Of a stretch of 64,000 nucleotides of DNA, positions 20,931 through 32,657 are shown piece after piece (the stretch's first letter is position 1; each line of letters opens with the position of its first letter). Source of the stretch: Apium graveolens (Eukaryota; Streptophyta; Magnoliopsida; Apiales; Apiaceae); contig NC_133653.1 of the NCBI RefSeq assembly GCF_009905375.1, positions 94,476,609-94,540,608 on the forward strand. The letters run 5' to 3'. The notes beneath the pieces were generated by a model, which made no database searches, was not told the origin of the DNA, and saw only the letters and a program-made list of their open reading frames with translations. Both the position numbers and the translations under genes were made by a program.

Positions 20931-23306
20931 ATGAATACATAGAAAATCAGTAGCATCAAAATTCCTACCTTTGACAAAGCTAACTACACTCTTTGGAAAA
21001 AGAAAATGATGTTGCTTATCAGGATGGCCAATCCACTCTACATTCAGATCCTTAAGAATGGACCCTTCATTCCAATGGTTAGACTTGAGGAATCTACAGA
21101 TGGAGACATGGTTATCCCAGCTTATTATGCTCCAAAAGATCCCTCTGAGTATAGTGACCCTGAAAAAGAGAAAGTTTCCCTGGATAGTAGCTTGCAATTA
21201 ATATTGAGTCACTTGATAATGTAATGTACAACAACATTGTCAACTATGACATTGTCAAGCAAATATGGGAAAAGATTGAGATACCCTGTAAGGGAACTGA
21301 GGAAGTTAGATCAAACCAAAGAAGAATACTGATTTCACAGTATGAGGGTTTTATGGAAAAGCCAAAGGAAAGCATTACTAATGTGCTTGAAAGATTCAAT
21401 AAGATGATAAATGACTTGCAGCTTCATGACAAATACTATGAAGCTGAAGAAGTGAACCTAAAGTTCTTCCTTACTCTCCCTGGTCATTTGGAACAGAAAA
21501 TCTCAGCAATCAGGGAAGGGAGAGACTTGAGCAGAATAACTCTGGAAGTTTTATATGGAATTCTCAAAACATATGAACTAGAGATGATTCAAAGGCAATC
21601 ATTGAGATCTGGTCAAGGACATGTTGTGGATGGCTCAAGTGCTTTAATTATAAATGGAAGTCCAACATCCAATGATGAACCAAGGTCTCAACCTCCAGTT
21701 GCCTCAACAAGTGAGCAAAGAACAAATGATTCACAGGATCAAGTCATTCGGGAATTGGAAAAAGATGAGTTCTATACTCTTGAAGAACTGGATGAGCTAG
21801 ATCAGTCAATGGCCTATTTGGATAGAAATTCTCTAATATTAGAATAAAGAAGCCAAGATACTTTAAGAGTAAAGGACAGCCTTTCAACAAAAACATCAGC
21901 TCGAAGGAAAAAGGGAAGTACAATTCTGATAGTAAGAATGGCTACAAAACTGGATATGTTGACAGATCTAAGATAAGGTGCTTCAATTGTGATAAACTAG
22001 GCCACTTTGCTACAGAATGCAGGAAACCCAAGAAGGAAAAAAAAGATAAAGCTTACCTTGAACTTGAAGCAAAGTATGAAGCTCTTCTGAAGAAACAGCA
22101 AAGCAAAGCTTATATTACAGAAGGTAAAAGTTGGGATGACTCTGAAAATTTTGAAGATGAAGAACTTGGTAACTATGCACTCATGGCCTTGGAGCAAGAA
22201 GAATCATCCTCATCTAAATCACAGGTACCAACTCTTACCTCCACTGATTTAAATCTGAATCAATATAAGGAAACTGTTGAAAAGATGAGCACATAAATAT
22301 TTCACATTCATACAAGCATGGTGGCTGCAAATGAAGAAGTGAGCAGACTGAAAAAAATGAATGAGAAGCTTGAGAATGAAAAACAAGGAACTAAATTATT
22401 GATAGTGGAGCTTGGAGCCCTGAAACAAGAAATTGGTTATCTGAAGAACAAGCTCAAGTGTGCAAATGAGATTGAGGCGGTGCTAAGGGAAAAACTGGAG
22501 AAAAATGAAGTAAAGTTGAAGTCTTTCAAGAATGTATCTGAATTGGTTGGTCAGTACTATGAGAAAAACAAACCATGTGCAAATATTGTTATTGGTCTTG
22601 ATTATGATTCTTTGAACATCAAAAAGAAAAACATAAGGGACAAAGGAAAAGCAAAAGAGAATGAAAATGTTCCAGCAATGCAGAAAAAGGTTGGGTCACC
22701 TGTGTTCAAGACTTGTGAAGCAGACTTCAGTGAAGAAGAATTGATTATCAAGCAAGAAATTGCAGACGAGGATAATGAAAAGAAAAATGCAAACTCAACT
22801 CAATCTTCTAATTCTGAAGAAAATCTTATGGACAATTAAAGCACCAAGACCCTTGTCAAAGAAATAAAGATTGAAGATGCAAGAAAGAAGAAGAAAAATA
22901 GATATGGGAAAACAGGGATAAACAAAAGAAATAATTTTGCTTATGTTGCAAATGCTCCTAGAAAAAAGTGTGAAAATGTGGCTCTAAAAATCATCTAACA
23001 CATCTTTGTAAAAAGGTTGTTAGCAAGCCATCTGAAGGAACTTGCAAATATAATGAAGCAGATTCAAATGATCCCTACTCATTCTGTGACAAGTTTAACT
23101 ACATTCCTTGCAACTTGAAAGTGATGAAGAGTTGCCACAAACTGAGAATATACCTTAAAGAAACAAAAATTGGGTCTACATTAGATAGGGAAAATGCACA
23201 ACAATCTTTGAAATCTATTTTATCTGAAACAACTCACTCTACTTCTACTAGATCAGTTAACAAGAAGAAAGTACCCAACACTGCTTGGGTCACTAAACAT
23301 ACCTGA
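20931..23306 (+). pseudogene. gag: Element B gag, broken
   Basis: The likely start is ATG 20931, but its fourth codon is TAG (20940-20942). The capsid region begins with SIKIPTFDKANYTLWKKKM and is frameshifted near 21220. A well-formed zinc knuckle CFNCDKLGHFATEC lies at about 21980-22020. A coiled-coil region follows at about 22320-22530, then a Lys-rich tail ending VPNTAWVTKHT with stop TGA 23304-23306. Further stops occur near 21845, 22294 and 22836, and a frameshift lies near 22970 where a second knuckle is disrupted. The domain order matches A and C. Confidence 0.85.
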
Positions 23307-23322
23307 ATCTCATTGTGTGCAG
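23289..23322 (+). other. GT...AG gap between gag and pol (B)
   Basis: TGG|GTCACT opens the gap and CATTGTGTGCAG|GGAAAA closes it, 34 bases in all. The gag stop lies inside. Gag and pol are in different frames and excision would join them in phase, as in A (38) and C (39). Confidence 0.4.
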
Positions 23323-26300
23323 GGAAAAGTGAAGAAAGTCATATGGATCATTGATAGTGGATGTTCCAGACATATGACAGGTGATAAGACCCTACTATCA
23401 CAGTTTGAAGAGAAAGCTGGCCCATTGGTGACCTTTGGAGACAACAACAAAGGATTCATAATGGGATATGGCAAGATTGTTCTGAAAATGTTGTCATTGA
23501 TGATGTAGCACTAGTAGCTGGTCTTAAAGTAAATCTTCTCAGTGTTAGCCAATTTGCAGACAAAGGCTTTGAATTTTTATTCAACAAAGAATAATGCACT
23601 TTTATCAGCAAGAAAACTAGTGAAGTTGCTCTGAAAGGAGCAAGGAAAGGAAGCTTGTTTGTTGCAAACTTGGACTCAACAAATAAGGATGGTATTTGCT
23701 TCTTCTACACCAAGGCATTAGAAGAACAAAGCAAGCTATGGCATAAAAAGCTGTCTCACTTGAATTTCAAGGTAATTAACACCTTAGTCAAAAAGGAGTT
23801 AGTAAGAGACATGCCCAAACTGGAATTTGCTCAAGTTGAAGTTTATGAAGCTTGTTAGAAAGGAAAAATGAAAAGATCTAGTCACAAGTCAAAAACTGTG
23901 AATTCTATAAGTGCACCATTGCAACTTATTCACATGGACTTATTTGGGCCAGTGAATGTGTTATCAATTTCAAGGAACAAATATGCACTTGTGATGGTGG
24001 ATGATTTCTCAAGATACACTTGGGTAGAGTTCATGTACTCTAAAGATAAAACTCCACACATCATAATTGAGCACATCAGGAAGATAGAAAAATAGGCTGA
24101 AGATTACAATTATGTGAAAAGATTGAGAAGTGACAATGGAATAGAATTCAGAAATGCTACATTGAGTGATTTATGCAAAGGCAAAGGCATTGTTCAAGAA
24201 TTCTCAGCTGCCAGAACACCTCAACAAAATGGAGTAGTTGAGAGAAAGAACAGAACATTGGTTGAAGCTGCCAGGACAATGCTGCAAGATGCTAAGTTGC
24301 CAACAAGTTTCTGGGAAGAGCCTGTTAATATTGCATGTTATATTCAGAACATATATTTCATTAACAAGGCACATGGCAAGTCACCTTACTCAATCATGTC
24401 TAAAAAAAATCCTACTGTAAAGCATCTTCATCTGTTTGGAAGCAAGTGTTACATTTTCAAAGACAAGTCTGAATATGTGGGAAAATTTGACTGAAAGGGT
24501 TTTGAAGCAATTTTTCTGGGATATTCACTGGAAAGAACAACCTACAAAGTTTATGTGATTGATCAAAAGAAGATTATGGAGAGCACAGATGTGACCTTTT
24601 ATGATCACAAGTGTCCAGGCTTGAAATGCCTTGATGATAATGAAGCTGAAGCCCTGGCATTTGAAAACCTCAACATTGATAGTGACTCTGATGGGGAAGA
24701 TGAAGTTGATGCACAACAGACAATAAATAAAGAGACTACTTAACAGAAAAATCATAAAAATAGAAACTCATCTCAAACACCTGAATTTGAGAGCACAAAC
24801 TCAGGGGGAGAAAGAGAAGAAGGATCCAACAGTCATACCAATAATGAGGAAAATAATGGAGGCACAAGTCAACAAACTCATACAAGGAAGTGGGATAGAA
24901 GTCACACAAGAGATGCAATTATTGGTGATCCTACTGCTGGTATGAGGACTAGAAGTGCAACTGCTAATGAGTGCCTACATGCATGTTTTCAGTCTTAAGT
25001 AGAACCTAAGAAAATTGATGAAGCTCTACTGGATCCTGACTGGATATCTGCTATGCAGGAAAAGCTGAATCAGTTTGAAAAAAGCAAAGTTTGGAAGTTA
25101 GTTCTTGCACCAAAGAATAGAAGCATTATTGGAACAAAATGGGTGTTCAGGAACAAGATGGATGAAAATGGTGTAGTTACCAGAAATAAAGCAAGGTTGG
25201 TTGCAAAAGACTACTCAAAAGAAAAAGGAATTGATTATGACGAAACTTTTGCTCTAGTTGCAAGACTTGAAGCTATAAGAATTTTTCTAGCATTTGCTGC
25301 ACATTCGAATTTTAAAGTGTATCAAATGGATGTCAAGAGTGCCTTTCTGAATGGTGAGCTAAAAGAAGAAGTTTATGTGCAACAGCCACCTGACTTTGAA
25401 GATCCAGAATTTCCAAATTTTGTGTACAAGTTACTCAAGGCTCTATATGGACTAAAACAGGCACCTAGATCTTGGTATGACATACTGTCAGATTTCCTAC
25501 TGAAGCATGGTTTTACTAGAGGTACTATAGAAAAGACTCTCTTCTTCAAGAAACATAGTGATGATATGATCCTAGTTCAGATTTACGTGGATGATATCAT
25601 TTTTGGTTCTACTAATGAAAAGCTTTGCCAAAGATTCTCCAAGCTTATGCAAAGTGAATATGAAAGGAGTATGATGGGGGAACTAAGTTACTTTCTTGGA
25701 CTTCAAGTCAGTCAAAGAAGTGATGGTATCGTCATCAGCCAAACTAAGTATGTCAAGGATCTATTGAAGAAGTTTGGTATGGTTGATTGTTCACCTACAT
25801 CTACACCTATGTCTACTGTAACAAAGTTGGATGAAGATAAAAAGGGAAAAAGTGTAGATATCTCAAGCTATAGAGGGATGATTGGATCATTGCTTTACTT
25901 AACAGCAAGTAGACCAGACATCATGTTTGCAACATGTCTATGTGCAAGATTTCAAGCCAATCCAAAAGAATCACATTTAATGGTTGTAAAGAGGATTTTC
26001 AGATATTTGAAGAGGACTCCAAACTTGGGATTATGGTATCCTAAGGGAACTAGTTTTGAAGCTGTTGGTTACAGAGATGTAGATTTTCCTGGATGCGGGG
26101 TTGACAGAAAGAGTACCAGTGGAAGTTTTCAATTTCTTGGACAAAGACTTGTATCCTGGTATAGCAAGAAACAACAATCTGTATCAACTTCTACAGCTGA
26201 AGCTGAATACATAGCTGTACGAAGTTATTGTGCTCAAGTGCTTTGGATTAGAAATCAGCTAATGGATTATGGCCGAGTGTTACACAAAATTCCTATTATG

Positions 26301-26532
26301 TGTGACAATACTAGTGCTATATCTATAGTAGCTAATCCAGTTAATCATTCTAGGACAAAGCACAATGATGTAAGGTACCATTTTATTAGAGAACATGCTA
26401 CAAATGGTACCATTGAGCTCATTTTTGTTCCAACTAGAAAAACAATTAGCTGACATTTTTACTAAACCTTTGGATGAAGCAACTTTCACTAGACTTGTAG
26501 GTGAAATTGGTATGCTTAATCCTTTATCCTAA
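23323..26532 (+). pseudogene. pol: Element B pol (PR-IN-RT-RNaseH), broken
   Basis: The protease motif IIDSGCSRHMTG is at about 23350-23385. The pre-integrase region has LWHKKLSHLNF. The integrase contains MDLFGPV, SDNGIEF and [10 protein letters not shown]. The longest open part is RT-RNase H (25053-26453) with [14 protein letters not shown] and [10 protein letters not shown]. Stops occur near 23592, 23856, 24093 (TAG), 24492, 24741 and 24996. A frameshift lies near 23480, and a one-base insertion near 26430 precedes the [13 protein letters not shown] end. In the RNase H part DADYAGC has become DVDFPGC. It is dead but nearly full length. Confidence 0.9.
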
Positions 26533-27972
26533 GGCAAGAACTCAGCTAATGTTTTGCAGCAGATTAATCTCCAGTAAATCAAAATTAATTTGATTTCATT
26601 GGAAATTAACTGAAATGTGAATTATAAATATTTCAGAAATCTCTGCATATTTGTTTTTCAAATTCAAATTCAACTTGGAATTGACTTTAAATTCTAAGTA
26701 AACTTCTCAGTTGTTAATTTACATCATTAATATGTAAAATTAACACAAGGCAGAATTACAAAACCAAAAGTATATAGAGAACTGAGTTCTCGATAAGTCA
26801 AAATTGACTTCTCGACAAGTCATTTTAGGACTTCTCGAGTGAGTCCTCGATAAGTCAAATTACTGACTTCTCGAGTGACTTCTTGATAGGCTTAACAATG
26901 ACCTATCCATAAGTCCTTGAAGAGTTCTCTAGTACTGATAGTTCACAGAGTTCTCTATAAGTACAATTGCTGACTTATCAATAACTCAGAACTGAGATAA
27001 TATAAATCAATAAATTATTTTGATAAAATATTCTTGGAAAATTTATTCTAATTTTTATTTTTGAATTTATTCAAATAAAAGTTGGAATTAATTCAGTCCA
27101 CTTTTTGGACAAACTGGGTATTTATTTGACATGTCGATAAGTCAATTTTGAGTTCTCTAAAAGAGTAATTTAAAATGACTTCTCGATATGTACTTCTTTT
27201 CTTAAAATGACTTCTCGATAGACAAACTCCAAACGTCTATTTTTGAGTTCTCGACAGGTCATTTACTTTTTCTATAAATACCCAGACTTCTTGATACATA
27301 TTTTAACTTGGAATTTTTCAAAAATTCTAAGTAAACAGTATATTTATTAATTCATATCTTAAATATATGAAGTTAATAAATAACAGATCAAAAGAAGAAA
27401 AAAGTATGAAAAACTAGAATAATTTAATTCATAAATTATGTTCAGTAAAATACTTTTTACATACTTTGTCGATAATTACTCAGACTTATTGACACATTTA
27501 CGTGCTTATGTGCATATTTTTGATCAAGTGTGGAATATGTTAGTCTAATGTAAGTAGACTAGTATATTATATGTGATGTTTTGAAAATTCTGATAATAGT
27601 TGAATTTATTTGACTATGTGCTAATTATGTGTTTTTGAATTTATTCAAAATAAATCTTTCTCAGTACGGAGTATTTGATTTAATTAGTGTTCTTGAGTAC
27701 TTGCATGGGGAATAGTTAAACATTTTGTGTAAGTGTTCTTGAGTACTTGCATGGGGAATAGTTAAGCTAGAAAGTTAAGTCACTTTTTAACTGCCTAGAT
27801 TCGCGTAGTGTGTGTGTGGTTAAAACACTTATTCACCAGGCAACTCAAGTGTCTCTTTGGCTTCTTTTCTCCCTCTATAAATTTAAATCCTTCTCTCTTC
27901 ATTATTCATCACTATTTCTTTTTCTCAACAAACATCGTAACTCCAAACCTTCATCTTGTTCAAATCTATCCA
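26533..27972 (+). promoter_or_regulatory. Long spacer between B pol and ORF2
   Basis: This is 1.4 kb without a coding region. From 26780 to 27290 it is studded with CTCGATAAGTC/GACTTCTCGA words in both orientations. A 46-base tandem duplication (GTGTTCTTGAGTACTTGCATGGGG...) occupies about 27686-27777. The end looks like a core promoter: TATAAAT at 27876-27882, a TTCTCTCTTC-rich leader, and CCAATGGCT at 27973. This suggests an internal promoter for ORF2. Confidence 0.5.
27686..27777 (+). repeat. 46-bp tandem duplication in B spacer
   Basis: AGTGTTCTTGAGTACTTGCA and the following GGGGAATAGTTAA occur twice, 46 bases apart. No function is visible. Confidence 0.85.
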
Positions 27973-28398
27973 ATGGCTGCTCCTGTATTCTACACGCTCA
28001 ACAATGGTGTTTATCTTTCAGCCCTTCATTTGGTTGCTAATAAGGTCTATTATGACCCTTTTAGGCTTCGAGTCCGCATCAAAGGGATCATTTGCAGCCC
28101 TTTTGATGTTCCCCTTGAAGTTTTTGATGAACTCTCTTTGGATGATCAGATAAACTTTCTATTTTTTGAGGGAGAAGTCTCTCTGGAGCAAGAGAGACGT
28201 GCTTTGGTAGCTGAGCAGGAACGCCTTGCTGCTCTGGAGCTGCAAGAGAGAATCATTTCTCTTGCACACTCCATGTCCAGAGCATACCAATGCAGGGCAA
28301 GGAGGATTGAAGCTGAGAAGAGGCAAAGACTAAAGTGGTTAGGATTAGGGTTTAAATTGTTAAAATCTAAATCTTCCTGTACTATGTTTCAATATTAA
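27973..28398 (+). CDS. Element B accessory ORF2, 141 codons
   Basis: The ORF starts at ATG 27973 in a good context (CCAATGGCT), although the same frame is open upstream. The protein begins MAAPVFYTLNNGVYL and has an acidic middle (PLEVFDELSLDDQINFLFFEGE). It then has a predicted helix with EQERRALVAEQERLAALELQER followed by IISLAHSMSR, and a basic tail. Element C ORF2 shares the LRQQERIIRLAI helix and a similar layout, so this is a conserved accessory protein. There is no signal peptide or membrane helix. The function is unknown. The frame is intact, unlike the rest of B. Confidence 0.6.
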   Translation: MAAPVFYTLNNGVYLSALHLVANKVYYDPFRLRVRIKGIICSPFDVPLEVFDELSLDDQINFLFFEGEVSLEQERRALVAEQERLAALELQERIISLAHSMSRAYQCRARRIEAEKRQRLKWLGLGFKLLKSKSSCTMFQY

Positions 28399-29650
28399 TG
28401 AAAATATTTCACCTTCTCTATTTTAAAGCTGTTTGTGTCTTGTTTGCTATGTGTTTACAATTCATCTGAGTATCATATTTTCTGTAATACTGTATGCAAC
28501 TGAAAACATCATAAAGTTACATATGTTCAATGCAGTACAGGGTAAACATAATTTCTTCAAGACAACAACAGGGAACTCAGACAAATCACTCGAAGCAGAG
28601 ATAACACATTTGATTTCATCTGATGCATCAGACATACCAATGGATAAGTATAGTAGAATATTACACAAAATCACTTTGGATTTATGTTTTAAATCTCTTA
28701 ACTTTTGTATGTCAACATCTTTGAAAATCAAATTTTTGCAAAATTCTCTGGATTTTCCTAAAAGTTGCAAGAAACTTGTTAATTACAAGATTTCTGAGAT
28801 CTATGGATCACCCAACGGGCATTTGTGCTAAACTGCAGTTAATACATCTTTCACATCCAAACTGCAGTTCACCCAGGCACAGCTATACAAACACAAACTC
28901 AAACACAATCCCACTCAGGTAACTCTCAAAAGGAACCTGTTTTACAAAAGGACAGAAACCTCACAAAATGTTCATCATTTGGTTTTTTGTTTGAGAAAAA
29001 GAAGAATGTAATAAGCCAAGATCCTCATGCTTATTTAAAACTTTCAGAATTCATGAAGAGGATACTTGTGCTTACTAAATGAGAACTACTACAAGCTATT
29101 CTGATTCATCTTCAAAGAAAGGACCATAACTTCATCTGTTAATGGTCTTCACAGTAGCTCATCAACCCTGTCATGTCAACCTTAGGGAGGATTTATTAAG
29201 GGAAACTGTCAAAAGTTCCTACAACAACAAAGTTAAAAGAGACTAAAGGAGATTACTCTTGGACATATAGATGAGACTATCAAAAGATTCTTACTTCCTG
29301 GATCATGCACAAAAGGACATATGTCTTAATGGGGCATAGCAGCAACATCATTCCCTGATCCATGTTCCACAAGAATCTATACTTCACTTAGTATAGAAGA
29401 AAAGGAAGAATCTCTTGAAAAACATGACACAACTGCACAACAAACAGTGTTAACAAAAGCTCAGAATTCAAACAGTGGAGTAGAGTACACAAGAACCTGG
29501 ATGTCAAAGTCATACAGCAACTCTTGAATCTCCAGCCACACAAGAACCATTACCTCAAAATGGTCACTGAGAACACTGTGAGAACAGTTGAAACTGATGA
29601 AAGATGCAGCTGCATACCAATGTTAAATTAATCAGCTGCTTCTTCAAAAT
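28399..29650 (+). pseudogene. Degenerate accessory region of B (left of C)
   Basis: No long frame is left. Short runs read like a low-complexity accessory protein, for example a Thr/Gln-rich stretch near 28850-28930. By position it should be the remains of an ORF3 like those of A and C, but the REWSF motif is not found. It ends at the AAAAT target of element C and continues at 42708. Confidence 0.4.
29646..29650. repeat. Target-site duplication of C (left)
   Basis: AAAAT directly precedes the 5' LTR and is repeated at 42703-42707. Confidence 0.93.
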
Positions 29651-30257
29651 TGTTAGATATATTTGAGATGTCATGTCTAATGTGTTTCATGGTTAGTTTT
29701 CAGATCTTAACAAATAGGAAATGTCAGTACTTACCGAAATCAACGCTTACTGGAAGTCAGAACTTAAGGATATCAGTACTTAAATTATCAGGAGATAATT
29801 ATCAGAAGATGGATATTAGAACTTAAGTGCGGGAGGACGAACAATTAAGGAAAGGCTGATTGAAAGGAAAGAAGATCAAGACTAAATAAAGAAGAGATAT
29901 GCATGGAGAAGATTTTTATGGAAAATAGAAGACTTGGAAAAGAAGATATCTAATCGATATATTTTAGGATACAGAATCGTATTCAATATCAATTAGAGAT
30001 TATCTTGTAACTGTGTAGTATATAAACACAGACATAGGGTTTACACTATATGTGTTATCATAATCGAAGTTATTATTTATTGTAACCCTAGTAGCTCTCG
30101 TGATAAATTGTTCATCACTGAGAGAGGACAGTTCCATATTGTAACAGAGTTTATTATGTTGAATAAAATCTGTTTTCTGTTACTTGTGTTCTTATATTCG
30201 ATTTGATTGTGATAAACACTGTATTCAACCCCCTTCTACAGTGTGTGTGACCTAACA
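29651..30257 (+). repeat. Element C 5' LTR
   Basis: The 607-bp LTR starts TGTTAGATATATTTG and ends GTGACCTAACA, with TGTTAG...CTAACA as inverted ends. Copies of the word (A)TCAGAACTTAA occur in its first half. It contains the TATATAAA box. Confidence 0.97.
30019..30026 (+). promoter_or_regulatory. TATA box in C 5' LTR
   Basis: TATATAAA is conserved at 42464-42471 in the 3' LTR. It lies 232 bases before the LTR end. Confidence 0.65.
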
Positions 30258-30259
30258 AG

Positions 30260-30271
30260 TGGTATCAGAGC
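30260..30271 (+). promoter_or_regulatory. Primer-binding site of C
   Basis: TGGTATCAGAGC, two bases after the LTR, is a perfect initiator Met tRNA complement. Confidence 0.95.
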
Positions 30272-30312
30272 AATCTGTTAACACACAAATAGTTTAAGAT
30301 CCAAAAACAATC

Positions 30313-32639
30313 ATGTCTGAAGAAGAACAAACTCCAACCAAGCCCACTGAAACTGAAGAACCTCCAAAGACTCAAATCCATAGTCGATATGAGACTATTA
30401 GAGTTCCCATACTGAAACCATCTGAATATCCCATATGGAAGGTGAGGATGTCTATGTTTCTGGAAGCTACTGATCCAGAATACCTTGACAGAATCAATGA
30501 AGGACCACACAAGCCAACCAAACTCTCTGTTGTAGTTGCAGGTGAACCAGCAAAGTCTATACCAAAGGAGAAGAGTGATTATACTGCTGAAGATATCTCA
30601 TCAATTGCTAAGGATGCTAAGGTACGACACTTGCTGCATAGTGCCATTGATAATGTAATGTCAAACAGGGTAATTAACTACAAGACTGCAAAGGAGATAT
30701 GGGATGCCTTGGAGACAAGGTGCCAGGGAACTGATTCAATTAAGAAAAATAGGAAGACTATACTCACTCAAGAGTATAAACACTTTGACTCAAAGCCCGA
30801 TGAGTCATTAACTGGTTTATATGACAGATTTGTCAAACTCTTGAATGATTTGTCACTAGTTGACAAGGAATATGGTCGTGAAGATTCAAATCTTAAATTC
30901 TTGTTAGCTCTTCCTGAATGTTGGGATTTGAAGGCCACCACTATAGGAGACAACTATGCTCATGAAGAAACAACTCTTGATGAAATTTATGGGATGCTCA
31001 AGACTCATGAACTTGAGATGGAACAAAGAAGCAAGAGTAATGGAAGAAAGTCAAGGACAGTTACTCATAAGGCTGAGGAGGAATTCCCCAAAGCAGCTGC
31101 CTCAAGGAAAGGAAAGGGAAAAGCTCTCATCATAAAGTCTGATACTGAATCATCAAAGTCTGATACTGATGATGACTCAGAAACTGAAAGCTTACCTGAG
31201 ATGGATCCTGATGAAGAGATGATGAAGCTGTGTGCTCTTATGGTGAAAGGAATCACAAGGATTGCATACAGGAAATTCATAAAGGGAAAGAAATTTTCCA
31301 GGAAAGGTGCAAGTTCTAATAATAAGAGTTTCAGAAAATCTGAAGGTAAAGGAGGAAAGTCTGACAAAGGAGATTACACAAATGTCAAATGCTACAACTG
31401 TGGTGAGAAAGGCCACATATCTCCTAATTGCAAGAAAGTGAGGAGTGACAAAGGAAAGGCTCTTGTCACAAAGAAGAAAAGCTGGACAGACACTTCAGAT
31501 TCTGAAAGTGAGGTAAACTATGCCTTGATGGCAAATGCTGATAGCAGTTCTGATGCTGCTGAGTTAAAGGTACCTCAAACTACTTATGCCTTTCATACTG
31601 ATGATATTAATGAGTTGAGAAGATATCTTAAAACCATGTTCATTAGTTATAGTGATCAAACTTTAACTTGTGAAAGATTAACTTCTGAAAATCTTGCTTA
31701 TAAAAAGAGGAATGATTATTTAGAAAAAGAGTTAGTCATGGTCCATCAAACTCAGAAAGATAGAGATGATGCTTTCTATGTTAGGGATGAAGTACTTAAA
31801 ATGAATGAATCTCTAAAAACTGAGTTAGAAAAGAAAAGAGAGATTATCAGGACTTGGACTAACTCTGGTAAAGCAACTCAGGATATTCTTAGTAGTGGAA
31901 ACTGGAAAGAGGGCTTAGGTTATGGAGATGATAAGAATGATAAGGGAACTGTAGAGATTGAGCCTATAGTGTTTAAACAAAAGCCAAAGGTAAATCCTGT
32001 TAAGTTTGTAGCTGTAAAGTCTGATATTGATAAATAAGAAGTTAAAGAGAAATTAACTTCTGACAAACCAAAACAGGGTAAGCCAACTAAAGTAAACATA
32101 GGCTTAATGACAAAGAAGCAGCTTAAGTATAAGCTGAAAGATGTTAAGAATGTAAACAAGGTAAAGCCACCTAGGAAAAATAGGAATGGAAAGGAAGGTG
32201 TGAACAAAAGTAACAATTATAAGCCTGTTCCTAATGCTCCTAGAAAAACATGTCATAACTGTGGAAATTCTAACCATTTGGCTTCTTTTTACAGGAAAAA
32301 TAAGAACATAAACTCCTTACCTTCAAAGTCAGGAGTTAAGAGTCAGTTTGTTAGATATAGGCCACAAAATCCTTGTTTTCATTGTGGTAGTTTATGGCAT
32401 TCCATTTATACTTGTAAGGAATATCATAGTTTGTACTGTGATTATTATCAAATAAAACCTTCTTTAAAGAAAGTTAGCATTGTTCCTTCTAGTGTAAGTT
32501 CTGATGCAAAGTCTGATAGTGTAAATGCTTATAAGAAAAATGTTAACATAAATCTGATGCTAAATCCGCTGTAAATGTTAACAAACTTAATAAGGCCAAA
32601 GGATCCAAGCAAGTATGGGTCCTTAAAACTAATCATTAG
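30313..32639 (+). pseudogene. gag: Element C gag, two lesions
   Basis: ATG 30313 opens a 574-codon frame. It has a capsid region (VPILKPSEYPIWKVRM onward) and an acidic Ser/Asp linker. A perfect zinc knuckle CYNCGEKGHISPNC follows at about 31390-31431, then a coiled coil at about 31600-31860. A TAA at 32035 interrupts the frame, which continues to two more Cys/His clusters (CHNCGNSNHLASFY, which has lost its last Cys, and CFHCGSLWHSIYTC). A one-base loss near 32549 shifts the tail, which then ends QVWVLKTNH with TAG 32637-32639. Domain order matches A and B. Confidence 0.9.
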
Positions 32640-32657
32640 TGGTCTTTGTGATTGCAG
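32619..32657 (+). other. GT...AG gap between gag and pol (C)
   Basis: TGG|GTCCTT opens it and TTTGTGATTGCAG|GGAAAC closes it, 39 bases in all. It contains TAG and TGA stops. Here gag and pol are in the same frame, so readthrough or splicing are both formally possible. Confidence 0.4.

Noticed and set aside
28433..28831. 132-codon ORF in B's accessory region
   Set aside because: Composition is that of random A+T-rich sequence and there is no match to ORF2 or ORF3 domains. It is treated as part of a degenerate region.
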